The notes: generated from the letters alone by a model not told the origin. A DNA stretch of 64,000 nucleotides from Rapidithrix thailandica (GCF_039710355.1 NZ_JBDKWZ010000012.1:159378-223377); one strand, 5' to 3'; shown: positions 8,389 to 18,018, numbered from the stretch's first letter. Translations and numbers: made by a program.

Positions 8389-9663
8389 TTAAAACCCGCC
8401 CCGGTATTTGTAGGTTTCCGCTACTTTTGAAATCGCTACCATATACGAAGCGATCCGCATTGATACTCCATACTCTTGCGCTGTATGGTATACCCGCTCA
8501 AACGCTTCTTTCATAATCCGGTCACTTCTGCGATTCACTCTTTCACGGGTCCACTTATATCCCAAGCGGTTTTGCACCCACTCAAAGTAAGACACCGTTA
8601 CCCCTCCGGCATTTGCCAAAATGTCCGGCACAACCCAAACCCCTTTTTCGTGGATGATGTTGTCAGCCCGGAAAGAAGTAGGTCCGTTAGCCCCTTCTAC
8701 AATCAGCTTGGCTTGTATTTTATCGGCATTTTGAATGGTAATCACATCTTCTTTGGCCGCGGGCACCAATACGTCCACCCCTGCAATCAACAACTCCTCA
8801 TTGGTCACCATCTCTCCGCCTTTAAAGCCTTCCAGGTTATTGCCATTTTGAGCGCGATACGCAATCGCTTCCTGAATATCGATTCCCTGGTCGTTCCAGT
8901 ATGCACCCGTATGATCACTGATCCCTAGTATTTTCAGGCCTCTTTCTTCCAATAAAAGAGCCGCATTACTTCCTACGTTACCGAAGCCTTGGATAGCACA
9001 GGTGGCGTGAGCCGGGTTAATGCGCAGTTTTTCCAGTGCTACCAGGGTAGACACCATTACACCACGTCCGGTAGCTTCCACTCTCCCCAAAGATCCTCCC
9101 AATACCAGAGGTTTACCGGTTACTACGGCATTTACCGTACGGCCATGCGCTTTGGAGTATTCGTCCATCATCCATGCCATTTCTCTTGGTCCGGTCCCCA
9201 TATCAGGCGCAGGAATGTCGCGATCAGGCCCAAAAATCTCGTACATAGATTGTGTGTAGGCGCGGGTTAACCGCTCTAATTCCCCTACGGACATTTCCCA
9301 AGGAGAGCACTTAATTCCTCCCTTACCACCACCATAGGGAATATCTACCACGGCACATTTCCAGGTCATCCAAGCGGCCAGCGCTTTTACCTCATCCAAA
9401 TTCACATCCGGATCAAACCGGACCCCCCCTTTGGAAGGACCTAAAATGTCAGAGTGAATTACCCGGTAGCCTTCAAACACCTTTTTGGTGCCATCGTCCA
9501 TCGTAATGGGCAGGTTTACAATTACCTGTTTGGTAGGGCTTTTTAATACTTCATAGGTTTCATCGTCCAATCCCAGCTTTTGTGCTGCAGTGTGAAACCT
9601 CGACATCATTGACTCGAAAGGATTCTCTTTATCCTTGATCGGAGCTGGTTCCAGATATGCCAT
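8389..9663 (-). CDS. gdhA: Glutamate (Glu/Leu/Phe/Val family) dehydrogenase
   Basis: The enzyme has 424 residues and interconverts glutamate with 2-oxoglutarate and ammonia using NAD(P). The dimerisation/catalytic domain has the signature VVDIPYGGGKGGIKCSPWEMS (about 107-127), with the catalytic Lys in GGGKGG, and PAPDMGTG (about 152-159). The nucleotide-binding domain has the Rossmann loop IQGFGNVGSNAA near residue 227. The length matches hexameric GDH-I of about 420 residues. It is alone in its transcription unit. A perfect inverted repeat lies 19-35 bases upstream of the start and could be an operator. Confidence 0.95.
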   Translation of the reverse strand: MAYLEPAPIKDKENPFESMMSRFHTAAQKLGLDDETYEVLKSPTKQVIVNLPITMDDGTKKVFEGYRVIHSDILGPSKGGVRFDPDVNLDEVKALAAWMTWKCAVVDIPYGGGKGGIKCSPWEMSVGELERLTRAYTQSMYEIFGPDRDIPAPDMGTGPREMAWMMDEYSKAHGRTVNAVVTGKPLVLGGSLGRVEATGRGVMVSTLVALEKLRINPAHATCAIQGFGNVGSNAALLLEERGLKILGISDHTGAYWNDQGIDIQEAIAYRAQNGNNLEGFKGGEMVTNEELLIAGVDVLVPAAKEDVITIQNADKIQAKLIVEGANGPTSFRADNIIHEKGVWVVPDILANAGGVTVSYFEWVQNRLGYKWTRERVNRRSDRIMKEAFERVYHTAQEYGVSMRIASYMVAISKVAETYKYRGGF

Positions 9664-9681
9664 AGTGTTTAGATTAAGTAG

Positions 9682-9698
9682 CTAAGGTAATACCTTAG
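9682..9698. promoter_or_regulatory. Inverted repeat upstream of gdhA, possible operator
   Basis: CTAAGGT and ACCTTAG flank AAT, giving a perfect 7+7 palindrome that starts 19 bases before the gdhA ATG. It is placed where a repressor or leader hairpin would act. The binding protein is unknown. Confidence 0.4.
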
Positions 9699-9925
9699 AT
9701 TTGCTTTATAAGATAGATTTATTGGTTAATTTTTCACTTTCAAACTTCTTTCTCAGGAAATCAAAAAACGCCTCTTCCTTGAGAAACATTTATCCAAGAA
9801 CAAAATAAGCCGTAATAGGAAGTGTAATTTACTCCTATTTTCCGGCCTGAATTTTCTTTTGTTCTCTGATGGGTACAAATTTATAATTTAATTCAGCGAA
9901 AAAACCAGCAATTCCCCGAAGAAAT

Positions 9926-11542
9926 TTATTCGGAGACCACTTTGGGGTTGTAACTTAATTTGGAAATGTAAAACACTTCCCGGGATTTATCCTTTATCAC
10001 GGTGTTTTTAACCTCTTGAATACCCACGGTAAGATAGTGGTTCTCAAACCATTTGAACACCCCACCAAACTCCCAATATTCACTTTCCTCCTCCTCTATG
10101 ATCGTAGGTAAGGTGTGCACTGAGTCGGCATAGATACTTCCGGAAGTGACAGTATAAGCCAGGACCGTTTCCTGAGGCTGGATAAACACCACTGAATCAT
10201 CTCGAGAGTATACTTGCAAACTTTCCAAGGGAAGTTCGAATTCCGTATCTTCCTGGAATTTATAACTGTTGTCCCACAACAAACGCCCTTCTTTATCAAA
10301 CCCGCAAGCGATGCCATGTACATACTCGAACTTATCAGGCCGGTTTTTTCCGGGCGAAAGATCCATTTCCGCCAAACGGGTAGGCATATACTCTCCATAA
10401 TAATTATCATAAGAAGAATACGAGGGGCGGTGTAGATAATACATGGGATCGAGCATACTGCGATAGTAGCGGTTGAGGGAATAAGATTGCATGGGAGAAT
10501 GGGAATCACGTACCCCTTCGTAAGACTCAGCTAATAGAATGATCCGGTCTTCGGTTTCCTGTAATTCGTGAACAAACAAATCACTGCTAAGTTTATATAT
10601 TTTGTCCTTCGCTCTTCTTTTAGCGATTTTGCGTTCAATCTTTTCTCTCTGATTCGGTTTCAAATATTTAAAATAATTGGACAAATACCCAAAATCATAA
10701 TACCGGATGCGCTCTTTTTCCTCGCTCAACTGTTGGGATTTCAGCACGTATATTCCTTGTGCTTTGTCGTCATTTCGCAAAGAATAGGTTCCGAAAATCA
10801 GCAACTCTTCGGCTGACTTGGTGAAGGGGCGGTAGGTCAGCAAATTGACTTTGCGATCGATCAAATAGGGAGAATTGCCAAGTGACTTGCCCTCCAGGTC
10901 ATAGCGATTGATAAACAAGGTTTTGCGCCCGGGTATCAACGAACCTTTGAGTAGAACCGTTACCAACCCTTTCGCTTTGTCAACATTCATTTCTTCCAAA
11001 TCGGCATCCAACTGGTGGATAGAAGGAAACACCTGAAGGTGTTGTTTACGATGATTGTATGACAAAACACCGGGATGCCCTTTGACCACTCCTCCAAAAT
11101 AAAACACTCCATTGGCCACCTCAAAGTGCGTGATATCAAAGTGCCTTAAATTTTGATAGGTAATGATCGATAGTAAACCCGTCCTTAAGTCCACAGTTAA
11201 GATTTCATAGTCAAATTCTTTTTCAGAGGTCAAAATGTACACGATTTCATCTTCCAGACTATAAGCCACCAATTGCGTGGTACTTTTTGTAGGGTGTACT
11301 TTTTCCCAAACCTTCTCCAAGTTGGCATTCAAGAAGGTAAATTGCAGCTCGCGGTTGCCACCTTTTAAAGCCTTTTTACTTTTCAACAAACATAAAACAC
11401 CATGTTCTTCCGCCGGAATTACTTTGTAATCTTCACCTAATTTCTCATCAATTTCAAACTCAAAGCGCTTCCGGTCTATTGGCTGGCTGTATACTAGGGA
11501 AGTTGTCCAGAATAAAAGGATGATGATTGCTATTTTGTTCAT
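9926..11542 (-). CDS. Secreted protein of unknown function
   Basis: The protein has 538 residues. A clear Sec signal peptide (MNKIAIIILLFWTTSLVYSQ) predicts export. The mature part is a string of short beta-rich stretches with recurring Tyr/Asp-rich strands, reminiscent of a propeller, for example VAYSLEDEIVYILTSEKEFDYEIL cut in several variants. A basic helix (about 285-312: KYLKPNQREKIERKIAKRRA) interrupts it, followed by a Tyr-rich loop (RPSYSSYDNYYGEYMP). No T9SS C-terminal domain and no lipobox are present. No family is recognised. The gene is monocistronic, divergent from pbpC. Confidence 0.75.
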   Translation of the reverse strand: MNKIAIIILLFWTTSLVYSQPIDRKRFEFEIDEKLGEDYKVIPAEEHGVLCLLKSKKALKGGNRELQFTFLNANLEKVWEKVHPTKSTTQLVAYSLEDEIVYILTSEKEFDYEILTVDLRTGLLSIITYQNLRHFDITHFEVANGVFYFGGVVKGHPGVLSYNHRKQHLQVFPSIHQLDADLEEMNVDKAKGLVTVLLKGSLIPGRKTLFINRYDLEGKSLGNSPYLIDRKVNLLTYRPFTKSAEELLIFGTYSLRNDDKAQGIYVLKSQQLSEEKERIRYYDFGYLSNYFKYLKPNQREKIERKIAKRRAKDKIYKLSSDLFVHELQETEDRIILLAESYEGVRDSHSPMQSYSLNRYYRSMLDPMYYLHRPSYSSYDNYYGEYMPTRLAEMDLSPGKNRPDKFEYVHGIACGFDKEGRLLWDNSYKFQEDTEFELPLESLQVYSRDDSVVFIQPQETVLAYTVTSGSIYADSVHTLPTIIEEEESEYWEFGGVFKWFENHYLTVGIQEVKNTVIKDKSREVFYISKLSYNPKVVSE

Positions 11543-11798
11543 AAGTCAGAATGCATTTATGAGTTAATGATCTTTGGTCATGAGATATAGAATGCGGGCC
11601 GGGGCGAACAGCCAAGCGTGTTTTTTCGATGGATATGGCCCTTCAAACCCTCGCTCTTTTGATAAATTTAAAGAAAATGTGTTATAAAGAATAATATTGC
11701 TGAAATTTGTATTTTCCCAAATGAAGATTTGGTGGACTTGGGCAGAGGTAAAAGTTCAAGGTGCAGTTTTGAAGGTTGCCACTCTATAGAATTAACAC

Positions 11799-14102
11799 AT
11801 GAAAAACAAAAAAAAGCTCATACTACTCCGCAACTTATTGTTCGGTATATTGGCTTTATTACTGGCATTTATTTGTCTGGACATGGCTTTTCCCTTTCCT
11901 GTCCGCTTATCCTATTCCCAAGTGATCACTTCCCGCAAAGGTGAAATCTTACAGGCCTTTCTCAACCGGGGTGACAAGTGGCGGATGAAAGTCACCTTGG
12001 AGGAAGTAAGCCCGGAACTGGTAGAAGCCTTTCTCAAAAAAGAGGATAAGTACTTTTATTACCACTTAGGAATTAATCCGGTGGCCGTATCCCGGGCTTT
12101 TGCCAACAATTTATTAAAAGGGAAAACTACTTCGGGAGCTTCCACCATCACCATGCAAGTGACCCGTTTGTTGGAACCCAAATCCAGGACATATGCCAAC
12201 AAATTATGGGAAATGTTCAGATCCTTTCAACTGGAATGGCATTATTCCAAAGATGAAATTTTTGAAATGTACCTCAACCTGGTACCTTACGGGGGAAATA
12301 TTGAAGGGGTCAAAGCTGCCTCTCTCTTGTACTTTGGCACTACTCCCGACAAGCTCAGTATGGCCCAGGTCATGACCTTAGCCATTATCCCGAACCGCCC
12401 AACCACCTTAGCCTTAGGGAAAAACAACTCTTTGATCGAAAAAGAGCGCAATCAATGGCTAAAACGCTTTCAACAGGCCGGTTTTTTTGCCGATACCGAT
12501 TACGAAAGTGCCCGGGCCGAACCCTTGGATGCCTACCGTAGGCCGGCTCCCAAAATCATCCCGCATTTGGCTTCCCGGCTTCATCGAAAATACCCTTTAC
12601 AACCCAACCTTGCCACCACGATCAATTCGGAAATGCAACAAAAGGTAGCGCAGATTGTTAAGAACTACTCCCGTAGTGTCAGGCGGTTTGACATTCATAA
12701 TGCAGCCGTCATGGTAATTGACAATGCCAACAGAGAGGTATTAGCCTATGTGGGTTCTCCGGACTTTTATGACAACCAACATGCCGGACAAGTAGACGGG
12801 ATACAAGCCGTACGTTCTCCGGGTAGCACGCTCAAACCCCTGTTGTATGCCACCGGATTTGACATGGGCTTATTCACGCCCAAACTAACCATCAACGATG
12901 TCCCGATTGACTATGACGGCTACAGTCCGGAAAATTTCGATAAAAAATTCCATGGAAAAATCAGTGTGGAAACCGCCTTGGCCAAATCACTTAATGTACC
13001 GGCCGTAAAAGCACTTAAACAAATAGATGTGCCTGTGTTTATCCAGAAATTGATAGAAAGTGGCTTTGCACAAATTGAAAAAGACAAATACAAACTGGGA
13101 TATTCCGTGGCTTTGGGAGGGTGTGGAGTCACCTTAGAAGAGCTCAGTACTTTGTATTGTGCATTCAGCAATGAAGGTGCTTATGCCCCGGTACGTTACC
13201 TTCAAAACGAAAGAGACTCCGTGTCACAACGTCAGGTGTTGTCTCCTGCCGCAACCTATATGACCACAGAAATCCTCACTCAATTAGAGCGACCGGATTT
13301 GCCTAACAATTATCAAAGTAGTAGTAATGTGCCCAAAGTAGCCTGGAAAACCGGCACATCCTATGGCCGGAGAGACGCCTGGAGTATCGGGTATAATAAA
13401 GACTTTACCATTGGCATTTGGGTTGGCAATTTCAGCGGTAATGGGGTCAGAGAGCTTACCGGTTCCCAAATAGCCACCCCCTTGTTATTTAAGCTTTTTC
13501 ATACGATCGATTACAATAGTAAAAAGGAATGGTTCGGCATGCCGGAAGATATGCAATTCCGCCTGGTTTGCAGTGAAAGCGGGCGCATACCCGACCACAG
13601 TTGTAAACACCAAATCACGGATTATTTTATCCCTCTGATTTCCCACAACCAACAATGTACGCATCAGAAGTTGTATTTCACCCAACCGGATGGGAATTAC
13701 ACCTATTGTAACCAATGTTTACCCCCGGCAGGATATACGAAAAAACTCTATCCTAACTATCCTCCGGAACTTATTGCCTACTTTGAAACGGAAAAGATAC
13801 CTTATGCCAAGGTGCCTCCTCACAACCCTTCATGCAAACGGATATTCCCCAATAAACCTCCGGCAATCGTTTCGCCGGTGGAGGGACGCGAGTACATTTT
13901 GCCTGAAAAAGACACACAATTAATGCTTAAATGCAACGCTTCGGGGGATGTGGCTTATGTATATTGGTATATCAACAATCAATTTTACAAAAAATCCGCA
14001 GCTACGGAAAAGGTCTTTTTCACTCCTCCCAAAGGCAAGGTTAAAATATCGTGCAGTGATGATAAAGGGAGAAACAGTGATATTGTAGTTCAAGTGATTT
14101 AG
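11799..14102 (+). CDS. pbpC: Penicillin-binding protein 1C, bifunctional peptidoglycan synthase
   Basis: The protein has 767 residues: a short cytoplasmic tail, one transmembrane helix (about 6-28), a glycosyltransferase-51 domain (about 55-230), a transpeptidase domain (about 285-560) and the PBP1C-type C-terminal domain. GT51 shows EDKYFYYHLGINPVAVSRA with the catalytic Glu, and TTSGASTITMQVTRLLEP. The transpeptidase has SPGSTLKP (SxxK), SLN in AKSLNVPAVKAL, and KTGTSYGRRDAW. The C-terminal residues (about 690-765) contain the PIVSPVEGREYILP-like segment of BiPBP_C. Members polymerise and cross-link glycan strands. In many bacteria pbpC follows an alpha-2-macroglobulin gene; none is present here. 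Confidence 0.95.
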   Translation: MKNKKKLILLRNLLFGILALLLAFICLDMAFPFPVRLSYSQVITSRKGEILQAFLNRGDKWRMKVTLEEVSPELVEAFLKKEDKYFYYHLGINPVAVSRAFANNLLKGKTTSGASTITMQVTRLLEPKSRTYANKLWEMFRSFQLEWHYSKDEIFEMYLNLVPYGGNIEGVKAASLLYFGTTPDKLSMAQVMTLAIIPNRPTTLALGKNNSLIEKERNQWLKRFQQAGFFADTDYESARAEPLDAYRRPAPKIIPHLASRLHRKYPLQPNLATTINSEMQQKVAQIVKNYSRSVRRFDIHNAAVMVIDNANREVLAYVGSPDFYDNQHAGQVDGIQAVRSPGSTLKPLLYATGFDMGLFTPKLTINDVPIDYDGYSPENFDKKFHGKISVETALAKSLNVPAVKALKQIDVPVFIQKLIESGFAQIEKDKYKLGYSVALGGCGVTLEELSTLYCAFSNEGAYAPVRYLQNERDSVSQRQVLSPAATYMTTEILTQLERPDLPNNYQSSSNVPKVAWKTGTSYGRRDAWSIGYNKDFTIGIWVGNFSGNGVRELTGSQIATPLLFKLFHTIDYNSKKEWFGMPEDMQFRLVCSESGRIPDHSCKHQITDYFIPLISHNQQCTHQKLYFTQPDGNYTYCNQCLPPAGYTKKLYPNYPPELIAYFETEKIPYAKVPPHNPSCKRIFPNKPPAIVSPVEGREYILPEKDTQLMLKCNASGDVAYVYWYINNQFYKKSAATEKVFFTPPKGKVKISCSDDKGRNSDIVVQVI

Positions 14103-14200
14103 CGTATGTTAAAATTCTTTTTGAGGATGAAAATTTTCAGCCCAAAAGGTGAAATTTAAACATACTCTTAATTAGAAGATACTTTTCGGGCATAAAAAAA

Positions 14201-14229
14201 CGATCAGCCACCTGAATGATGGCTGACCG
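14201..14229. terminator. Terminator between pbpC and the sulfite dehydrogenase genes
   Basis: Arms CGATCAGCCA and TGGCTGACCG pair with one mismatch. Seven A residues on the left give a T-tract for the minus-strand operon, and a T-rich run on the right serves pbpC. Confidence 0.75.
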
Positions 14230-14247
14230 TTCCATTTTTCACATCTC

Positions 14248-14673
14248 TCAATCTTTCAATTCATACCACTCAATATCCTTGAGACGAGCCCTGCGCCCTG
14301 TCATTTTGGGAGCATAATGTTTGGCCAGGTAGTCTAGAATCAATTCTTCATTCGGACCTAAGTCCCATAAATTTTGACTTTCTTGCATCCACCGGATCAT
14401 CTCTTTCCAACCATCGCGGGATGCGCGATTTTGCGTCACCAAGTTGGCCGAATGGCAGGCAATACAGTTCGCCCTGACCATCTGAAAACCGGTATCAATA
14501 ACCAAACCCGTAGCCGAGTCAATGTCAAAAACCTCTTCTTTCACTACTTCAGTTTCCACAGGTTTTTCTTCGGCTTGTTCATCTTTCCGGCTTGTGTCAT
14601 CCGTACAGGCATACCAACCTAAGGCCAACACCAGAAAGAAAAAAAGTTGCTTTATTTTTAAATATTTATGCAT
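14248..14673 (-). CDS. Monohaem cytochrome c subunit, SorB-like lipoprotein
   Basis: The protein has 141 residues. The N-terminal signal ends in a lipobox (GWYAC, Cys23), so it should be a lipoprotein in the periplasm. An acidic linker (about 24-55) leads to one haem-binding CIACH motif (Cys70, Cys73, His74), and a Met downstream (APKMTGR) is a candidate sixth ligand. It directly follows the SorA-type sulfite dehydrogenase on the same strand, 91 bases away. In the SorAB system the molybdopterin subunit passes electrons from sulfite to a small cytochrome c, and this protein fits that role. Assignment rests on context plus the haem motif; SorB proteins vary greatly in sequence. Confidence 0.75.
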   Translation of the reverse strand: MHKYLKIKQLFFFLVLALGWYACTDDTSRKDEQAEEKPVETEVVKEEVFDIDSATGLVIDTGFQMVRANCIACHSANLVTQNRASRDGWKEMIRWMQESQNLWDLGPNEELILDYLAKHYAPKMTGRRARLKDIEWYELKD

Positions 14674-14764
14674 TCTGAATTCGGAAAGTTATGTATGAAC
14701 GATTGAAAAAACCATTGCCCTAATTTATAAACCGAACAAATCAATTCGGTAAAAGAGGGGGGCA

Positions 14765-16018
14765 TTAGGCCAATACTTTTACCGCTATCCGGTGGCAGGC
14801 ATTGTTCAAATAGCCTTTGGGGTTCCAACCCGGTACCACCATTGGTTGAGCTTTGCCTTCGCTATCGGTGGCTTTTGCCCAAACTTCATAATAACCTTCT
14901 TCTGGGAATTCTACTTCGGCCTTCCAATGTTGCCAAGCCAGGCGGTTTTTCGGTTGTGCTAATTCACAAACCTGCCAAGTCGCACCAAAATCAATGGATA
15001 CCTCCATTTTGTTTACGTTCAAATCCCCGGCCCAGGCATGCCCCCTCACCTCCATTGTTCGTTTTTGCTTCAGTACGGCTCCGCTTTTCGGATAAGTAAT
15101 CAGCGACTTCACCGGCATGGACTCAATTATCTTCATGTCTTCCTCTTTCACTACGGTTCCCGGTTCTACAGGGATGCGAGGCACCCGGTAGGAGTCCCCG
15201 CCCATTTTCGGGCCATCATGTACTTTATCTCTCACTACGATTTTGTCCAACCATTTTCCGGAGGTAGAGGCCGGCCAACCGCCAAATACCAGGCGCAAGG
15301 GGTACCCGTGAAGTACGGGAAGGTCTTGCCCGTTAATTGCCCAAGCGATCAATGACTCTTCCTCCAAGGCTTTTTGGATAGGTACCCCCCGGCTGATCAC
15401 CGTCTTTTTGCTGTCACCACTCAAATGTACATCCTTGCCATAGTACCCGATGTATACCGCATTACTTTTGATTCCTACATACTCCAATACATCTTTCAAA
15501 CGTACACCTGTCCACTCAGGGCTACCCACGGCTCCGGTAGACCATTGGTTTCCTTTAGCAGGAGGGTTCATCTCACTCCGTCCGTTTCCTCCGCATTCAA
15601 TGGTCAGTTGGTAAGTATAGTGTTTAAACTTTGTTTTCAGATCTTTGAGAGAAAGCGTAACTTCTTTTTCTACCGATTCCCCTGCTATGGTTAAGGTCCA
15701 GTTTTCCTCGTCTATTTTTGAAGGGGGGTGCCCATTGTTCCGGACAAATAACAAATCGGCCGGAGTAACTTTATCATCCAATAAGTGAGGAGGCGTTTCC
15801 ATATTCCATGGCCGGTCGTTCAATATCACCAGTTCAGGATGTTTGCCTTCCGGCACTTTGCCCGCAAAATTCCCCAAAGCCAAAGGCTCTGTGCCTTTGG
15901 GAAGTTTGTTCGCAAACACTACATTCAAACCCATCAGCGTTCCCGCTCCACTAAGCGCAGTGGCAGCTAAAAATTTTCTCCGGTTAAAACCCTTGTTTTC
16001 AGAATTTTCTTTTTTCAT
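14765..16018 (-). CDS. sorA: Molybdopterin-dependent sulfite dehydrogenase (SorA-like)
   Basis: The protein has 417 residues of the sulfite-oxidase family. The N-terminus has a twin-arginine signal (NRRKFLAATALSGAGTLMG, about 12-30), so the folded, cofactor-loaded enzyme is exported by Tat. The molybdenum-binding Cys is Cys142 in LTIECGGNGRSEMNP, the family's ECxGNGR motif. Other signatures are GYYGKDVHLSGD and LPVLHGYPLRLVFGGWPAS around 240. The C-terminal part (about 290-415) is the Mo-co oxidoreductase dimerisation domain. The reaction is sulfite plus water to sulfate with two electrons released to a cytochrome c, here likely the haem lipoprotein encoded next door. It may detoxify sulfite or support energy conservation. 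Confidence 0.9.
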   Translation of the reverse strand: MKKENSENKGFNRRKFLAATALSGAGTLMGLNVVFANKLPKGTEPLALGNFAGKVPEGKHPELVILNDRPWNMETPPHLLDDKVTPADLLFVRNNGHPPSKIDEENWTLTIAGESVEKEVTLSLKDLKTKFKHYTYQLTIECGGNGRSEMNPPAKGNQWSTGAVGSPEWTGVRLKDVLEYVGIKSNAVYIGYYGKDVHLSGDSKKTVISRGVPIQKALEEESLIAWAINGQDLPVLHGYPLRLVFGGWPASTSGKWLDKIVVRDKVHDGPKMGGDSYRVPRIPVEPGTVVKEEDMKIIESMPVKSLITYPKSGAVLKQKRTMEVRGHAWAGDLNVNKMEVSIDFGATWQVCELAQPKNRLAWQHWKAEVEFPEEGYYEVWAKATDSEGKAQPMVVPGWNPKGYLNNACHRIAVKVLA

Positions 16019-16362
16019 TTTCTCTAAAAAACTAATTTTTTATTTTACACTTTTAGCACTAGAAGATAGCATAGTATCTCCCCTTTTTGACAGCGAAGTA
16101 TTCAGATTGGTTTTGAGAAAAAATAGACAATCACTGCCTTTCATGGGCAGCGGTTTGTTTTTGAGTGAAGGGCGTTAATTAGTAGCAAGCAGATCATACC
16201 ACTTTGCTAACAAGGTATTCATTGACTCTACAAATAAATTGCCCCAACAGCGAAACTCCAAATTTATGGTAGGCTTGTAAATAGGATTTTATAAACTCTT
16301 CCTTTCTTCAAAGGTTGTTGTAACTCCAAAGGATACATCAGGGCGGTTCTTTTCTATGCTTT
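16019..16362. other. Intergenic region, no gene seen
   Basis: This 344-base gap between the OMP gene and sorA contains no convincing ORF. One TAAATTTG -7-like site on the minus strand (16266-16259) could start a long sorA leader. No hairpin or RNA gene is evident. Confidence 0.4.
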
Positions 16363-17046
16363 TCATCTTAATACCCTTCCGGCCATTCCTCCGGAGGCAT
16401 AGCGGGAACCGAACAAGTAACCGGCTGACACTTTAAAGGAAAAGGTACGCTCTTTGTAATTGGGCAGAACTGCCGGATCGATAATGTTACGCAAGCCGGC
16501 ATTGAGCCGGACATCCACCAAAAAACTTCCCGTCTGGGTAGGAATTAATGTTCCGAGGCCAAAATTGATGAAGTAATTTACAGGTTTGTACTGTTTTTTC
16601 AAGTTCATTTTCTGCCGGGACTTTGCCGTTAGCACTAACTCTGTAGCGCCTATTAAATGCGCATAAGATCCTCCTGTAAGCATGTACCATTTCGGGCTGA
16701 ATTGCCATTTCAACAAAAGCGGCAACTCGATATAATGTAACTGTTTGGTATATACCTCATAGTCGCTGTTGCCCTGAATACCATACGGACGATATGCTCT
16801 TCCTCCTTGGTTAGAATAAGCGATCTCAGGCTGTAAACTGAATTTCTTATTGAGGTAATAACTTACAAAAACCCCTCCGGCAAAGCCTCCTTTGATTTTA
16901 TAACTACCCAAGCCTCCTTCTCCCAAGCTTTCTAATTGGGCCATATTAACCCCCAGCCGAAAACCCATTGCTACTTTTTGTCCTTGTCCATAACCGGGCA
17001 AACCTACCCAACATAAAAGTATACACAGCAATACAATCTTCCTCAT
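16363..17046 (-). CDS. Outer-membrane beta-barrel protein (PorT/OmpA-like barrel)
   Basis: The protein has 227 residues from the ATG ending at 17046. An ATG five codons earlier would put five extra residues in front of the signal peptide, which is less usual. After the signal (MRKIVLLCILLCWVGLPGYGQG) come alternating amphipathic strands with many aromatic residues: FRLGVNMAQL, GFAGGVFVSYYLNKKFSLQPEIAYSNQGG cut across strands, YIELPLLLKWQFSPKWYMLTGG, and YFINFGLGTLIPT. The YxELPLLxK strand is a hallmark of the Bacteroidota outer_membrane_beta-barrel domain. The usual C-terminal Phe is absent; the chain ends in Gly/Arg-rich residues. Function unknown, probably structural or transport. Confidence 0.82.
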   Translation of the reverse strand: MRKIVLLCILLCWVGLPGYGQGQKVAMGFRLGVNMAQLESLGEGGLGSYKIKGGFAGGVFVSYYLNKKFSLQPEIAYSNQGGRAYRPYGIQGNSDYEVYTKQLHYIELPLLLKWQFSPKWYMLTGGSYAHLIGATELVLTAKSRQKMNLKKQYKPVNYFINFGLGTLIPTQTGSFLVDVRLNAGLRNIIDPAVLPNYKERTFSFKVSAGYLFGSRYASGGMAGRVLR

Positions 17047-17223
17047 AGGCTTATCATTCAAATCAGGTAAACAGGCAAGAAATAGTTAATTGCAAGATCA
17101 ATCGTATATAGCCCGATTAACTTATTCAAATTAACCTTTATTCGCCTAAATTCCAAGGCGAATCTTTCTTGAAAAACTTATCTATTCGAAGAAGAGGCAG
17201 GTGATTTTTTTAATCATACAAAA

Positions 17224-17255
17224 ACCCTTCAAGCGTACAGCTACGCCAGAAGGGT
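17224..17255 (-). terminator. Terminator of the Spy-like gene
   Basis: Nested stem ACCCTTC...GAAGGGT with an inner GCGTA...TACGC. It is followed on the minus strand by five T residues, 50 bases after the stop codon. Confidence 0.8.
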
Positions 17256-17304
17256 GAGTCATTTTTGAGTTTATAAAATCTTTTTGCTACTCGCCGGTAG
17301 CTGC

Positions 17305-17700
17305 TTAGTTTTTACCACGACCTTTTTTCCTTCCCCGGTTTCCTTTACCTTGTTCTTTTTGTAACTTTACGTACTGCCCATACTGCTCTTCTGTCATGAT
17401 AGCTTTAAACTCCTCTCTCTTTTGCTTTCGTAACGCTTTCATTTCGGCACGCATGGCTTCCCTATCCTCTTGATTACTTTGTCGCTTTTCCTGCATCAGT
17501 TTTGCATAACGCAAGTTGATTTCTTGTATCTTCGATTTTTGATCTTCGCTGAATGAAGTGATTTGACTAAAAAGATGTTCGCTCTGCCGTTTGGCTCTCG
17601 CTTCCGGACCGGGATTTCCCTTTCTTCCCTGAGCAAAGCTCAGCTGCATCACCATCATGGAAAATAATAGGATTCCGACTACTCTAAGTAAATTTTTCAT
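17305..17700 (-). CDS. Spy/CpxP-like periplasmic protein (DUF4890-type)
   Basis: The protein has 131 residues with a signal peptide (MKNLLRVVGILLFSMMVMQLSFAQ). The mature part is highly charged and helical: an ARAKRQSEHL helix, FSEDQKSKIQEINLRYAKLMQE, DREAMRAEMKALRKQKREEFKAIMTEEQYGQY cut into three helices, and a basic glycine/lysine tail. The T-x-E-Q-x-x-K-x-x-E-I and M-T-x-E-Q-x-x-x-Y repeats are the LTxxQ-like motifs of the Spy/CpxP chaperone and stress-sensing fold. Such proteins buffer unfolded envelope proteins or metals. It is transcribed divergently from an ECF sigma triad 318 bases away, which fits an envelope-stress role, though a link is not proven. Confidence 0.8.
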   Translation of the reverse strand: MKNLLRVVGILLFSMMVMQLSFAQGRKGNPGPEARAKRQSEHLFSQITSFSEDQKSKIQEINLRYAKLMQEKRQSNQEDREAMRAEMKALRKQKREEFKAIMTEEQYGQYVKLQKEQGKGNRGRKKGRGKN

Positions 17701-18018
17701 ACTGATATTCTTTTATTGATTACAGAGCGAAAATAAAGGCGGAACACATCCGGCAAAAAAATATTCAACCTATAGCATTTTTCTTTCAGCAAACCGCCTG
17801 TTTTTTTCAATTAAGCATCCGGACTGTTTACCAAAAGCAGAGAGATGCTTCTCTTCTCAAGGCTACAGATTTTATTAAATTTTCAACCCAAATAAAACCC
17901 TAAAAATCAATAATTTATACCAATTTGCAAAGTTTTTTTTATTTTCATAAAACTTTTTCTGCCTCACTTGCATCTTATAGCCAAACTTAATACCCGTATG
18001 TAGAAACTTTACTAAACT
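17701..18018. other. Divergent intergenic region, no gene seen
   Basis: The 318 bases between the Spy-like gene and the ECF sigma gene are very AT-rich. No ORF and no exact TAnnTTTG site appear, so the sigma operon promoter may be of another, possibly autoregulated, class. Confidence 0.4.

Noticed and set aside
15843..16178. 111-codon plus-strand frame across the sorA start
   Set aside because: It is a shadow of the well-supported sorA gene on the other strand.
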